In this document: piece after piece, positions 13,895-21,265 of the stretch | Layout: every line of letters begins with the position of its first letter | Position numbering within the stretch: position 1 is the stretch's first letter | Assembly: GCA_035509615.1 (NCBI GenBank) | Contig: DATJLK010000019.1 | Coordinates: forward strand, 1-22,123 | Direction of reading: 5' to 3' | Source of the DNA: AP-15 sp035509615 | Lineage (GTDB): Bacteria > Pseudomonadota > Alphaproteobacteria > ATCC43930 > CGMCC-115725 | Length of the DNA: 22,123 nt | Notes under the pieces: generated by a model | Databases searched by the model: none | What the model saw: the letters and a program-made list of their open reading frames with translations, nothing else | Told to the model about the DNA's origin: nothing | Made by a program: the position numbers and the translations under genes

Positions 13895-14944
13895 TCAGGG
13901 ATGGCGGGCGCCCGCCATTGCGATCCCACCGATTGCGGTGAAAAGCCGCATTACTTGCTCACGCGCCAGACCGCAAGTGACAAAAACGAGGCGCGAGCGC
14001 TGGTCGGCATCAGGCCAGGTCTCAAGTTCGACCGGCGGATGCGCCAAATGCTGCACGACATGAACGACCACCGGCCCGCGGCATTCCGCGACGGCAAGGA
14101 TGCCCTTGACGCGCAACAGGTCGGAGCCGCGCAGCGCGGTCAACACCGCCATCACCTGCTCGAAAACCGCCCAAGGAATGGGCTCGTCAAAGATCAGCGA
14201 GAAGCTGTCTATCCCATGGCTGTGCGCGGCTTCGCCGAGTTCGAACGGTTGCCGCGTCAGCGCCGGCTCGTCGAACACAAACCTCGGATCGATCACCCCG
14301 TTATCGGCGATTCGTGCCGGCGCCCCGGTTAGTTCGGCGATCACCGCCATCAGCCGCGGCACCGCCGCGGCATCGGCAAGATCGCTCTTGGTCAGGACGA
14401 TGCGGTCGGCCAGCGCCACCTGTTTGCGCGCCTCGGCCATTCGCGCGATATTGCCGGCGCCGTTGACGCAATCGATGACCGTGACCAGCGCCTGCAGGTG
14501 GAATTCGCGGCCAAGCGCGCGGTCGGTGGCAAAGGTCTGCAATAACGGGCCGGGATCGGCCAGCCCCGAGGTCTCGATAATGATCCGTTCAAAGCTCGGA
14601 ACGGCCCCCCGAGCGCGATCGGCGAACAAGGCGCGCAAGGTTTCCTGCAGATCAGTGCGGACATTGCAGCACAGGCAGCCATTGCCGAGCAGAACCGTGA
14701 CATCGCTGCTCGATCGCAATAGCGCCTGATCGATGCCGATCTCGCCGAACTCGTTGACCACAATCGCGGTGTTGGCGCCCTCGGGGCGGGCAAGCAGGGC
14801 GCGGATCAGGGTGGTCTTGCCCGAGCCCAGAAAACCGGTGACAGCGATGACCGGCAAGCGCGGTCCGCGCACGCGGCGCTGACGGCGTCCGAATGGCGCG
14901 GCCTCCTTGCCGGCGAAGAGGCTGGCGACACCGCTCGCGCTCAT
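13895..14944 (-). CDS. COG0523/CobW-family GTPase, metallochaperone-like
   Basis: A 349-residue G3E-family GTPase. After a basic N-terminal stretch of about 28 residues come the P-loop GFLGSGKT (37-44), NEFGEIGID (64-72), the metal-binding GNGCLCCNVR with Cys90, Cys92 and Cys93, ETSGLADP, and the base-specificity motif TKSDLAD. The C-terminal part from about 240 is a CobW_C domain ending in LVFVTCGL. COG0523 proteins insert or traffic metals (zinc, cobalt, iron) for partner enzymes. The partner here is unknown; the adjacent cupin is a possible metal client. It is the last gene of a three-gene run, 45 nt after the cupin gene. No His-rich loop is present. Confidence 0.92.
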   Translation of the reverse strand: MSASGVASLFAGKEAAPFGRRQRRVRGPRLPVIAVTGFLGSGKTTLIRALLARPEGANTAIVVNEFGEIGIDQALLRSSSDVTVLLGNGCLCCNVRTDLQETLRALFADRARGAVPSFERIIIETSGLADPGPLLQTFATDRALGREFHLQALVTVIDCVNGAGNIARMAEARKQVALADRIVLTKSDLADAAAVPRLMAVIAELTGAPARIADNGVIDPRFVFDEPALTRQPFELGEAAHSHGIDSFSLIFDEPIPWAVFEQVMAVLTALRGSDLLRVKGILAVAECRGPVVVHVVQHLAHPPVELETWPDADQRSRLVFVTCGLAREQVMRLFTAIGGIAMAGARHP

Positions 14945-14989
14945 CGAGGCAAGCCGGTCGGGAGCCTCGCGAGTGGGACGGAAGCGCCG

Positions 14990-15355
14990 TCAGATCCACA
15001 CATCATTGACGGCGGTCCGGTCACCCCCTTCACCTCCGGTATTGTGCACGCCACGCGGCTCGATCAGCAGCACCTTGACCTCTTTTTCGGCGAAGGGTTT
15101 GTGCTCCACACCTTTCGGCACGACCAGCATCTCCCCGGCGGCGACATGGACGGCACCGTCACGAAAATCGATCCGTAGATCGCCTTCGATGACGATGAAT
15201 GTTTCGTCGGTATCCTGATGGTCATGCCAGATGAAATCGCCTTGCAGCTTTACCAGCTTGAACTGGTAATCATTCATCTCGGCAATGACTTTTGGTTGCC
15301 ACCTTGCGTCGAACAAGTTGAACTTTTGGCTGAAATTGACCGGGTGGCAGTTCAT
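14990..15355 (-). CDS. Small single-domain cupin protein
   Basis: A 121-residue cupin. Motif 1 supplies His44, His46 and Glu51 (in WHDHQDTDETFIVIEG), and motif 2 supplies His85 (in VPKGVEHKP), giving a complete 3-His/1-Glu metal site. It lies between the LVIVD-repeat gene (38 nt upstream) and the CobW gene (45 nt downstream), apparently in one transcript. Cupins of this size include isomerases, dioxygenases and sensors; the reaction cannot be told. No signal peptide is seen. The ribosome binding site is weak. The start at 15355 fits the usual family N-terminus (VNFSQKFNLFDARWQPKVIAEMN). Confidence 0.88.
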   Translation of the reverse strand: MNCHPVNFSQKFNLFDARWQPKVIAEMNDYQFKLVKLQGDFIWHDHQDTDETFIVIEGDLRIDFRDGAVHVAAGEMLVVPKGVEHKPFAEKEVKVLLIEPRGVHNTGGEGGDRTAVNDVWI

Positions 15356-15393
15356 CGCGCGGCTCGATGGTCAGGCGCAGGGCCGCTCACGGC

Positions 15394-16611
15394 TCAGAAA
15401 TCCATTTCCAGTGTATAGAGCCCGCCAACATGACGGTCGACCGTGTACACCACCTGGCGTTCGTCGACGAACACATCGTTGATCTGGATCGCGCCGCCCG
15501 GTGCGCCCCTCGGCGGCTCGGGAACAAAATAGCCGATTTCCGCCGGCTGATAGGGGTTTGAGGTGTCGTAGGCGCGCAGCCCGCCGTTGAAATAGGTCGC
15601 CAGCACGATGCGATCCGACTTCCAGGCATTGGGTTTCGGGATGTTCTCATAGAGGTTGTGGGCGCCGTAGCGGGCGCCGCGGCGCTGGAAGGTTTCGAGC
15701 GGCGGCAACGGGCAGGTCGAAATCGGCACCGGATTTTCTTCGGCACGGCCGTCGACAATCCAGACGAGCTTGGGCCAGTCCGCCCCCTCGGTGCGCACGC
15801 ATTCGTCGCTGACAATGTAGAGCCCGCGATCGAAAAACGGCACGACAGTGTGGGTAAAGCCGTGATAGGGCGGGTGATAATCCCAGCGCGCGACCATTTT
15901 GGGATGCGCCTTGTCGGCTATGTCGAGGATCACGAGCCCGCCATCGATATAGCCGAGATAGGCGCGGTCCGGCCGCTCGGGGTAGACATTGGTGTTGTGC
16001 GGGCGAAAGCCGGTGTCGGCACCTTCGGGGTGGCGCACCGGCGGCGGCGCACTGTCGCCCTGGCGGGTGCCGGGCAGCCACCAGCGTCCGACTTCGACCG
16101 GTCTGGTCGGGTTCTTGACGTCGATGATGCGATAGAACTGGTCGTCGCGCGGGTGTGTCGGCTTAAAGTCCGGCGCGCTCGAACTCATGTGGATGTATTC
16201 GCCATCGGCAAACCACAGCTGATGGACACCGCGCGAATCCGGTCCGGAGCAGTCGAAGAATGTAATCGAACGCGGATTTTCCGGCGTCGAGATGTCGAAC
16301 AACTCAAAACCGGCGGGCTGCTGCCCCTGCTCCTTGGTCTGGTAAGCGACGGCGAGAATATCGCCGACGGTTTCCAGCGAATTTGAGCGCATATGCGATT
16401 GCGGCAGGTCGGTGCGGGCGACAATTTTTGGCGCACGCGGATCGCTGACATCGATGCCGGTAAAGTTCTTGGGCGCGCTTTCATGGGCGAGCCACAGGAT
16501 GCGGCGGCCGTCCTTGGCAATCTGGATCGACATGCCCTCGCCGATGCCGCCAAAGCCGTCGAGTTCATGGTGTGCCAACTGCCGAAAATTCCAAATCGCG
16601 GTGTCGGGCAT
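15394..16611 (-). CDS. LVIVD-repeat beta-propeller protein of unknown function
   Basis: A 405-residue protein built from repeats of the LVIVD type, each with an Asp-hydrophobic-Asn/Ser-x-Pro core: GIDVSDPRAPKIVAR (52-66), LFDISTPENPRSI (104-116), IIDVKNPTRPVEVGR (162-176), LVILDIADKAHPKMVAR (226-242) and AYDTSNPYQPAEIG (347-360). The repeats predict a beta-propeller. His-containing loops (HNTNVYP, GFTHTVVPFF, YGAHNLYEN) line up along the chain and might bind metal. No signal peptide is seen. The start is supported by CAGGAGC about 7 nt before the ATG. It is the first gene of the run with the cupin and the CobW GTPase. I know of no assigned reaction for this family. Confidence 0.85.
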   Translation of the reverse strand: MPDTAIWNFRQLAHHELDGFGGIGEGMSIQIAKDGRRILWLAHESAPKNFTGIDVSDPRAPKIVARTDLPQSHMRSNSLETVGDILAVAYQTKEQGQQPAGFELFDISTPENPRSITFFDCSGPDSRGVHQLWFADGEYIHMSSSAPDFKPTHPRDDQFYRIIDVKNPTRPVEVGRWWLPGTRQGDSAPPPVRHPEGADTGFRPHNTNVYPERPDRAYLGYIDGGLVILDIADKAHPKMVARWDYHPPYHGFTHTVVPFFDRGLYIVSDECVRTEGADWPKLVWIVDGRAEENPVPISTCPLPPLETFQRRGARYGAHNLYENIPKPNAWKSDRIVLATYFNGGLRAYDTSNPYQPAEIGYFVPEPPRGAPGGAIQINDVFVDERQVVYTVDRHVGGLYTLEMDF

Positions 16612-17177
16612 CGGTTGCTCCTGGGTGCTGAAGGGCTAAGGCGGATCGGACCTCGCGGCCGAATTCCGGTCGCGCGACGGGCCGCTGCAATGCGTGCGCC
16701 TGGCGCGCGCCGGCGCGGAATGGATGGTCGACAATCCGCTTCGCGCATCCGCCGCCTTGGCGCCGGCGCCGCAAGCACCGCCCATCGGGCGCGCCCCGCG
16801 CTGCGATCGAAACCAATCGGTAGGCGCTCCCGCCGCCCGGGTCAAGCGAACCCTTGCCCCGGCAACCGCTCGGCCAGTGGCTCGTCGCCATCGCCCGCCG
16901 CGAACCTGCGAGATCTTGCGGCCCAGGGCGGTCGAGCGCTGATGGCTGGGGGCGGTGCGGCACCAGCCATCGCCAATCCGATGATGCACGGAGCTTTTGC
17001 ATGCGGCTCGGTTATGGTTAACTAATTGCTAATTCCTCGCGCGGCCCAATGCTGTATTGGCGGGTGTCCTGGGGATCTCGATCCTAGGCCTTGCCAGCAA
17101 CTTCTGACGCCGCGCAGGGGCAACTCGGGGGGCAGCGAGCCCGTCACGGGCGACGGCGACCCATAAGGGGACGCAAG
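16612..17177. other. 566-nt intergenic region between the divergent LVIVD and solute-binding genes
   Basis: No convincing gene is seen; the open frames are short, Arg/Pro-rich and typical of non-coding high-GC DNA. It holds a 9-bp perfect hairpin, GATGGCTGG (16941-16949) with CCAGCCATC (16963-16971), and an AT-rich patch at about 17010-17035. It must contain the promoters of both flanking genes. Confidence 0.5.
16997..17026 (+). promoter_or_regulatory. Weak candidate promoter for the solute-binding protein gene
   Basis: TTGCAT (16997-17002) and ACTAAT (17021-17026) are 18 nt apart in the only AT-rich patch of a GC-rich region, about 150 nt before the start codon. Each box matches 4 of 6 consensus bases. 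Confidence 0.22.
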
Positions 17178-18782
17178 ATGCATCGCTTGACAACAGCTGT
17201 GTTGACGCTGGCTCTGACCCCGCTCTATGGGATCGCCCTTGCGAGTTCGCCCCAGACTTTGCGCCTGATCGCGCAGGCGGATCTGCGGGTCCTCGACCCG
17301 ATCTGGACAACCGCGACAATCACCCGCAATTACGGCTATATGGTGTACGACACGCTGTTCGCGCTCGACAGTCATCTGCAGCCGCAGCCGCAAATGGTCG
17401 ACCATTGGACAGTCTCCGGGGACAAGCTCGACTACACCTTTACCTTGCGCGACCAGCTCAAATTCTCCGACGGCCAACCGATTCGCAGCGCGGACTGCAT
17501 CGCGTCGCTGCAACGCTGGAGCAAGCGCGATGCGCTGGGTCAGTCGCTTGCCGCCGACATCGCCCAGTATCGCGTCGTCGACGACAGGAGTTTCTCGATC
17601 GTCCTGAAAAAACCGTTCCCCTTGCTGCTTGACGCGCTCGCCAAGCCGGACAGCAACGTCCCCTTTATCATGCCGCAGCGTGCGGCTGAAACCAGCCCCG
17701 ACAAGCAAGTGACGGATCTCACCGGATCCGGCCCGTTCAACTTCGTCAAAGATGAATGGCAGCCTGGTCACGAAGCGGTCTTTGTCAAAAATCCGAATTA
17801 CCTGCCGCGCAAGGGTCCGGTGAGTTGGGCCGCCGGCGGCAAGGTCGCCCGGGTCGGCCGGGTGGTTTGGTTGTACATACCCGATCCGGCGACCGCGATG
17901 GCGGCGTTTACCGCCGGAGAGGCTGACTGGTGGGAAACCCCGCCTCCCGATTATTACCCCCTGCTCGCCGCGGATCCTAGCGTCACTCTGGTCCAGTCAA
18001 GTCCGCTGAGCGTGGCTGGCATTCTTCGCTTCAATCAGCTGCAGCCGCCCTTTGACAATGTTAAAATGCGGCAGGCCCTGTTATACGCAGTCAGCCAGGC
18101 TGACTATATGACGGCGGTGGCTGGCGAACGCGAATATTGGAAGACCTGCTACAGCGTTTACGCCTGCGGCGCACCGGACGCGAGCGATGCCGGCGCCGGG
18201 GCGCTGCAAGGGCCGCGCGATTTTGCCAAGGCCAGGGAACTGATCAAGGAGGCGGGATACGCTGGTCAAAAAGTCGTTTTGCTCGATCCAACGGATTTTT
18301 TCGTCCTGCACGCTCTGGCAGCGGTGACTGGCGACGTGCTTCGTCGCCTCGGCATCAATGTTGAGGTGCAGGCGATGGATTGGGGCACGCTTTTGTCTCG
18401 CCGCACCTCCAAAGCGCCGACCGATAAGGGCGGGTGGAACATCTTTCTGACGATGTTCCCGGGGTTCTCGATCCGGGATCCCGGGGTCGACGCGCCATTG
18501 CGCGCCAATGGCGCCGATGCCTGGTTCGGATGGCCGAATGATCCTGTGATCGAGAAATTGCGGAACGCCTGGCTCGCCGCACCCGACGACGCCGCGCGCA
18601 ATACCCTCGCGATCGATCTGCAGCGCGAGGCGTTCAAAAGCATACCCTATATTCCACTCGGTCAGTTTTCCTCGCGCACCGCCTATCACCACGATCTTAC
18701 CGGCGTCGATATCGGCCCGGCATTGTTCATGTGGAACGTGGCAAAAGACAAGCCGCAACAGGCGAGCGATAACGCGCGCTAG
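17178..18782 (+). CDS. ABC transporter substrate-binding protein, family 5
   Basis: A 534-residue periplasmic solute-binding protein of family SBP_bac_5. It starts with a signal peptide (MHRLTTAVLTLALTPLYGIALA). Family features are LRVLDPIWTTATITRNYGYMV, MVDHWTVSGDKLDYTFTLRD, FSDGQPIRSADC and TGSGPFNF, with FDNVKMRQALLYAVSQ in the second lobe. Such proteins bind peptides, nickel or other small solutes; the ligand is unknown. No permease or ATPase gene is adjacent, so it is an orphan that must work with a transporter elsewhere. The ATG at 17178 is chosen over in-frame upstream starts because of AAGGGGA 6 nt before it and the signal peptide. Its stop overlaps the argC stop on the other strand. 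Confidence 0.92.
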   Translation: MHRLTTAVLTLALTPLYGIALASSPQTLRLIAQADLRVLDPIWTTATITRNYGYMVYDTLFALDSHLQPQPQMVDHWTVSGDKLDYTFTLRDQLKFSDGQPIRSADCIASLQRWSKRDALGQSLAADIAQYRVVDDRSFSIVLKKPFPLLLDALAKPDSNVPFIMPQRAAETSPDKQVTDLTGSGPFNFVKDEWQPGHEAVFVKNPNYLPRKGPVSWAAGGKVARVGRVVWLYIPDPATAMAAFTAGEADWWETPPPDYYPLLAADPSVTLVQSSPLSVAGILRFNQLQPPFDNVKMRQALLYAVSQADYMTAVAGEREYWKTCYSVYACGAPDASDAGAGALQGPRDFAKARELIKEAGYAGQKVVLLDPTDFFVLHALAAVTGDVLRRLGINVEVQAMDWGTLLSRRTSKAPTDKGGWNIFLTMFPGFSIRDPGVDAPLRANGADAWFGWPNDPVIEKLRNAWLAAPDDAARNTLAIDLQREAFKSIPYIPLGQFSSRTAYHHDLTGVDIGPALFMWNVAKDKPQQASDNAR

Positions 18783-19708
18783 CCGGAGTCCAGATTGAGC
18801 ATCAGCCGCAAATTCTGCACCGCGGCACCCGATGCTCCTTTGCCGAGATTGTCGAGACGGGCGATGAGCGCGCCCTGGCGACGCAACTCGTTGGCCCAGA
18901 CATAGAGCTCGAGCCGGTCGGTCTCGTTGAGAGCCTGCGGCTCGAGCTTGCCGTCCGCGCTTTCAACTGCGACCCTGACATGACTGCAACCATCGTAATA
19001 GGCGTGCAGCACCTCGCGCAAATCGGCGCCGGTCGGCCTCCCGGGCAGGTCGTCAAAATAGAGCGGCACGGAAACCAGCATGCCCTGACGGAAATGACCG
19101 ACTGACGGCATGAAAATCGGCCGCCGCGACAGCCCGGCGAAGCGCTCGATCTCCGGCACGTGCTTGTGTTCGAAACCGAGCGCATAAAGCTCAAAGGCCG
19201 GACCACCGTCGCGATCATGGGCCTCGATCATCGATCTCCCGCCCCCGGAATAGCCGCTGACCGCGCTGATCGTGATTGGGTAGTCGGGCGGGATGAGGCC
19301 GGCCTGGACGAGCGGGCGCAACAGCGCGATGGCACCGGTAGGATAGCAACCGGGATTAGCGACGTTGCGCGACGTCGCGATCTTTTCCGGCTGATCGGAC
19401 GCCATTTCCGGAAAGCCGTAGGTCCATTCCGGATCGATCCGGTGCGCGGTACTGGCGTCGAGCAATCTTGGGGCCCGCACACCCGTCGCCCCGGCCAAGG
19501 CTACGGCCTCGCGCGCGGCATCATCGGGCAGGCACAGCACGACAAGATCGCATGCCGCCATCATGTCCTGTCTCGCCGAGCGATCTTTGCGCTGTGCGGC
19601 GGGCAGGCTCCGCAACTCAAGCTCGGGCAAAATTTCGAGCCGCTTGCGAATGCCCAGACCGGTCGTTCCGGCCTCGCCGTCGATAAAGACGCTCGGTTTG
19701 TTTGCCAT
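18779..19708 (-). CDS. argC: N-acetyl-gamma-glutamyl-phosphate reductase, type 2
   Basis: A 309-residue enzyme of arginine biosynthesis. It reduces N-acetyl-glutamyl phosphate to the semialdehyde with NADPH. The short length and the opening VFIDGEAGTTGLGI mark it as the type-2 (ArgC2) form. The catalytic Cys121 lies in NPGCYPTGAIALL; SGYSGGGRSMIE and PSVGHFRQGM, with a conserved His, are also present. The start at 19708 (MANKPSV) is chosen because homology begins there; the in-frame extension to 19789 is unlike the family. It is a lone arginine gene here, convergent with the solute-binding protein gene and divergent from the CoA-transferase gene. Confidence 0.95.
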   Translation of the reverse strand: MANKPSVFIDGEAGTTGLGIRKRLEILPELELRSLPAAQRKDRSARQDMMAACDLVVLCLPDDAAREAVALAGATGVRAPRLLDASTAHRIDPEWTYGFPEMASDQPEKIATSRNVANPGCYPTGAIALLRPLVQAGLIPPDYPITISAVSGYSGGGRSMIEAHDRDGGPAFELYALGFEHKHVPEIERFAGLSRRPIFMPSVGHFRQGMLVSVPLYFDDLPGRPTGADLREVLHAYYDGCSHVRVAVESADGKLEPQALNETDRLELYVWANELRRQGALIARLDNLGKGASGAAVQNLRLMLNLDSG

Positions 19709-19836
19709 CGGACTGCCTTGCCATGACGGGTGCCCGTTTACTAGCGCAGCCGGCGCGGCTGTTAAACGGTTTCGGTTCCCATCCGCCAAAATGCTGCGCT
19801 ATCCTGTCAGATCAAAGTCATCGAGGAGCATCGGCG

Positions 19837-21060
19837 ATGGACGGAACAGGCGCGCCGCTGAAGTGCCTTGCCGGGGTCAAGGTCCTTGACCTGACCCAGT
19901 TCGAGGCCGGACCCACTTCGACCGAAGCGCTGGCCTGGCTTGGCGCCGAAGTCGTCAAGGTCGAGAACCCCAGGGGTGGCGAGCCCGGCCGGACCGCGTT
20001 TGTCGGACCCGAGGGCAGCCCGGATTCCTATTATTTCTTCGAATTCAACGCCAACAAGAAATCGGTCACGGTAAACCTCAAATCCGAGCGCGGCCTCGCC
20101 TTGGTCAAGGAGATGGCGCGCCGCGCCGACGTCATGGTCGAAAACATGGCGCCCGGCACGATTGAGCGCATCGGGCTCGGCTATGACACGATCCGCGCCC
20201 TCAACCCCGGCATCATCTATTGCCAGATCAAGGGTTTCGGCGAGGGTAGTCCGTACGAAAAGAACCTCGCCTTCGACATGATCGCGCAAGCCTGTGGCGG
20301 CACGATGAGCATCACCGGCGAGCCCGACGGGCCGCCCTGCAAACCCGGGCCGTCACTGGGCGACACCGGCACCGGCATGCTGATGGCGATCAGCATTCTC
20401 GGTGCCCTCTACGAGCGCAAGACGACCGGCCATGGCCGCCGGCTGCAGATCGCGATGCAGGACGCGATGCTGCATTACATCCGCATCGCCTTTCAGCAGC
20501 AGGCGGTCACCGGCAAGGCCGCAACCCGCGCCGGCTCGCGCAGCGTCACCGGCTCGCCGCCACCCGCCGGCATCTTCCCGTGCGCGCCCGGCGGCCCCAA
20601 TGACTGGATCTATGTCTTTGCCCGCCAGATCGACCATTGGCACAATCTGCTGCGGGCGATCGGCCATGAGGAGCTGATCGGCGACCCGCGCTACGAGACG
20701 ATCGAAGCACGCCGCGAGCACCGCGAAGAGGTCGAGGCGATGGTCAGCGAATTCACCCGCCGCCACGACAAGCACGAGGCGATGCGGCTGATCGGCGGCG
20801 CCGGAGTGCCGGCGGGTGCGGTGCTCGATACGATGGAGTTGATCAACGAACCTTCGTTTGAGCGGCGCGGCATCCTGCAGACGATGCAGCACCCCTCGGG
20901 TCCGTTCAAGATGCCGAGCTGGCCGGTCCGCTTTGACGGCGCACCACCCCGGCTCGAACCCGCACCACTATTGGGGCAGCATTCAGCCGAGATATTCGGG
21001 CAGTGGCTCGGCATGAGTGCCAGCGACGTCGAGACGCTGAAGAAAGAAGGCGTGATCTAA
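19837..21060 (+). CDS. CaiB/BaiF family III CoA-transferase
   Basis: A 407-residue CoA-transferase at the usual family length. Seen are VLDLTQFEAGPTSTEALAWLGAEV near the N-terminus, NKKSVTVNLKSERG, GFGEGSPY and the predicted catalytic Asp176 in SLGDTGTG, which carries the acyl group as a mixed anhydride during transfer. The family moves CoA between small carboxylic acids such as formate/oxalate, carnitine or succinate/mesaconate; the substrate is not evident, and no acyl-CoA dehydrogenase or decarboxylase is adjacent. The ATG at 19837 has GAGGAG 8 nt upstream. It is divergent from argC, with a 128-nt gap. Confidence 0.93.
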   Translation: MDGTGAPLKCLAGVKVLDLTQFEAGPTSTEALAWLGAEVVKVENPRGGEPGRTAFVGPEGSPDSYYFFEFNANKKSVTVNLKSERGLALVKEMARRADVMVENMAPGTIERIGLGYDTIRALNPGIIYCQIKGFGEGSPYEKNLAFDMIAQACGGTMSITGEPDGPPCKPGPSLGDTGTGMLMAISILGALYERKTTGHGRRLQIAMQDAMLHYIRIAFQQQAVTGKAATRAGSRSVTGSPPPAGIFPCAPGGPNDWIYVFARQIDHWHNLLRAIGHEELIGDPRYETIEARREHREEVEAMVSEFTRRHDKHEAMRLIGGAGVPAGAVLDTMELINEPSFERRGILQTMQHPSGPFKMPSWPVRFDGAPPRLEPAPLLGQHSAEIFGQWLGMSASDVETLKKEGVI

Positions 21061-21065
21061 ACCAA

Positions 21066-21247
21066 CCCCTCTCCACCCTGAAGGGCAGGAGGGACGCCCC
21101 GCCATCTCTGCTCCCGTCTCCCTCTCCGCCCTTGGGGGCGGAGAGGGCTGGGTAAGGTGGGGGATACCCCGCGCCGGCCGCGCCCACCTCACCCTCCCAC
21201 GCCTTTGGCGCGGGCCCCTCCCTCTCCGCCCTGAAGGGCAGAGAGGG
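21066..21247. repeat. Cluster of GC-rich hairpin repeats (BIME-like)
   Basis: Four related hairpins fill the gap between two convergent genes. At 21120-21147, CCCTCTCCGCCC pairs perfectly over 12 bp with GGGCGGAGAGGG around TTGG. At 21220-21247, exactly 100 nt later, the same left arm pairs with one mismatch around TGAA. A degenerate copy lies at 21067-21093, and a fourth hairpin, CCCACGCC/GGCGCGGG with one mismatch, at 21196-21214. GGGTAAGGTGGGG after one unit and CCCACCTCACCC before the next are inverted to each other, so two units face head to head. They may also serve as a two-way terminator. Confidence 0.75.
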
Positions 21248-21265
21248 CGATGATGTCGCCCAAGT

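Noticed and set aside
16393..17025. Open frames on both strands in and beside the large gap before the solute-binding gene
   Set aside because: Arg/Pro/Ala-rich translations with no recognisable domain; one overlaps the LVIVD gene.
17091..17177. Upstream start of the solute-binding protein
   Set aside because: It would add 29 basic residues before a clear signal peptide, and the ribosome binding site fits the ATG at 17178.
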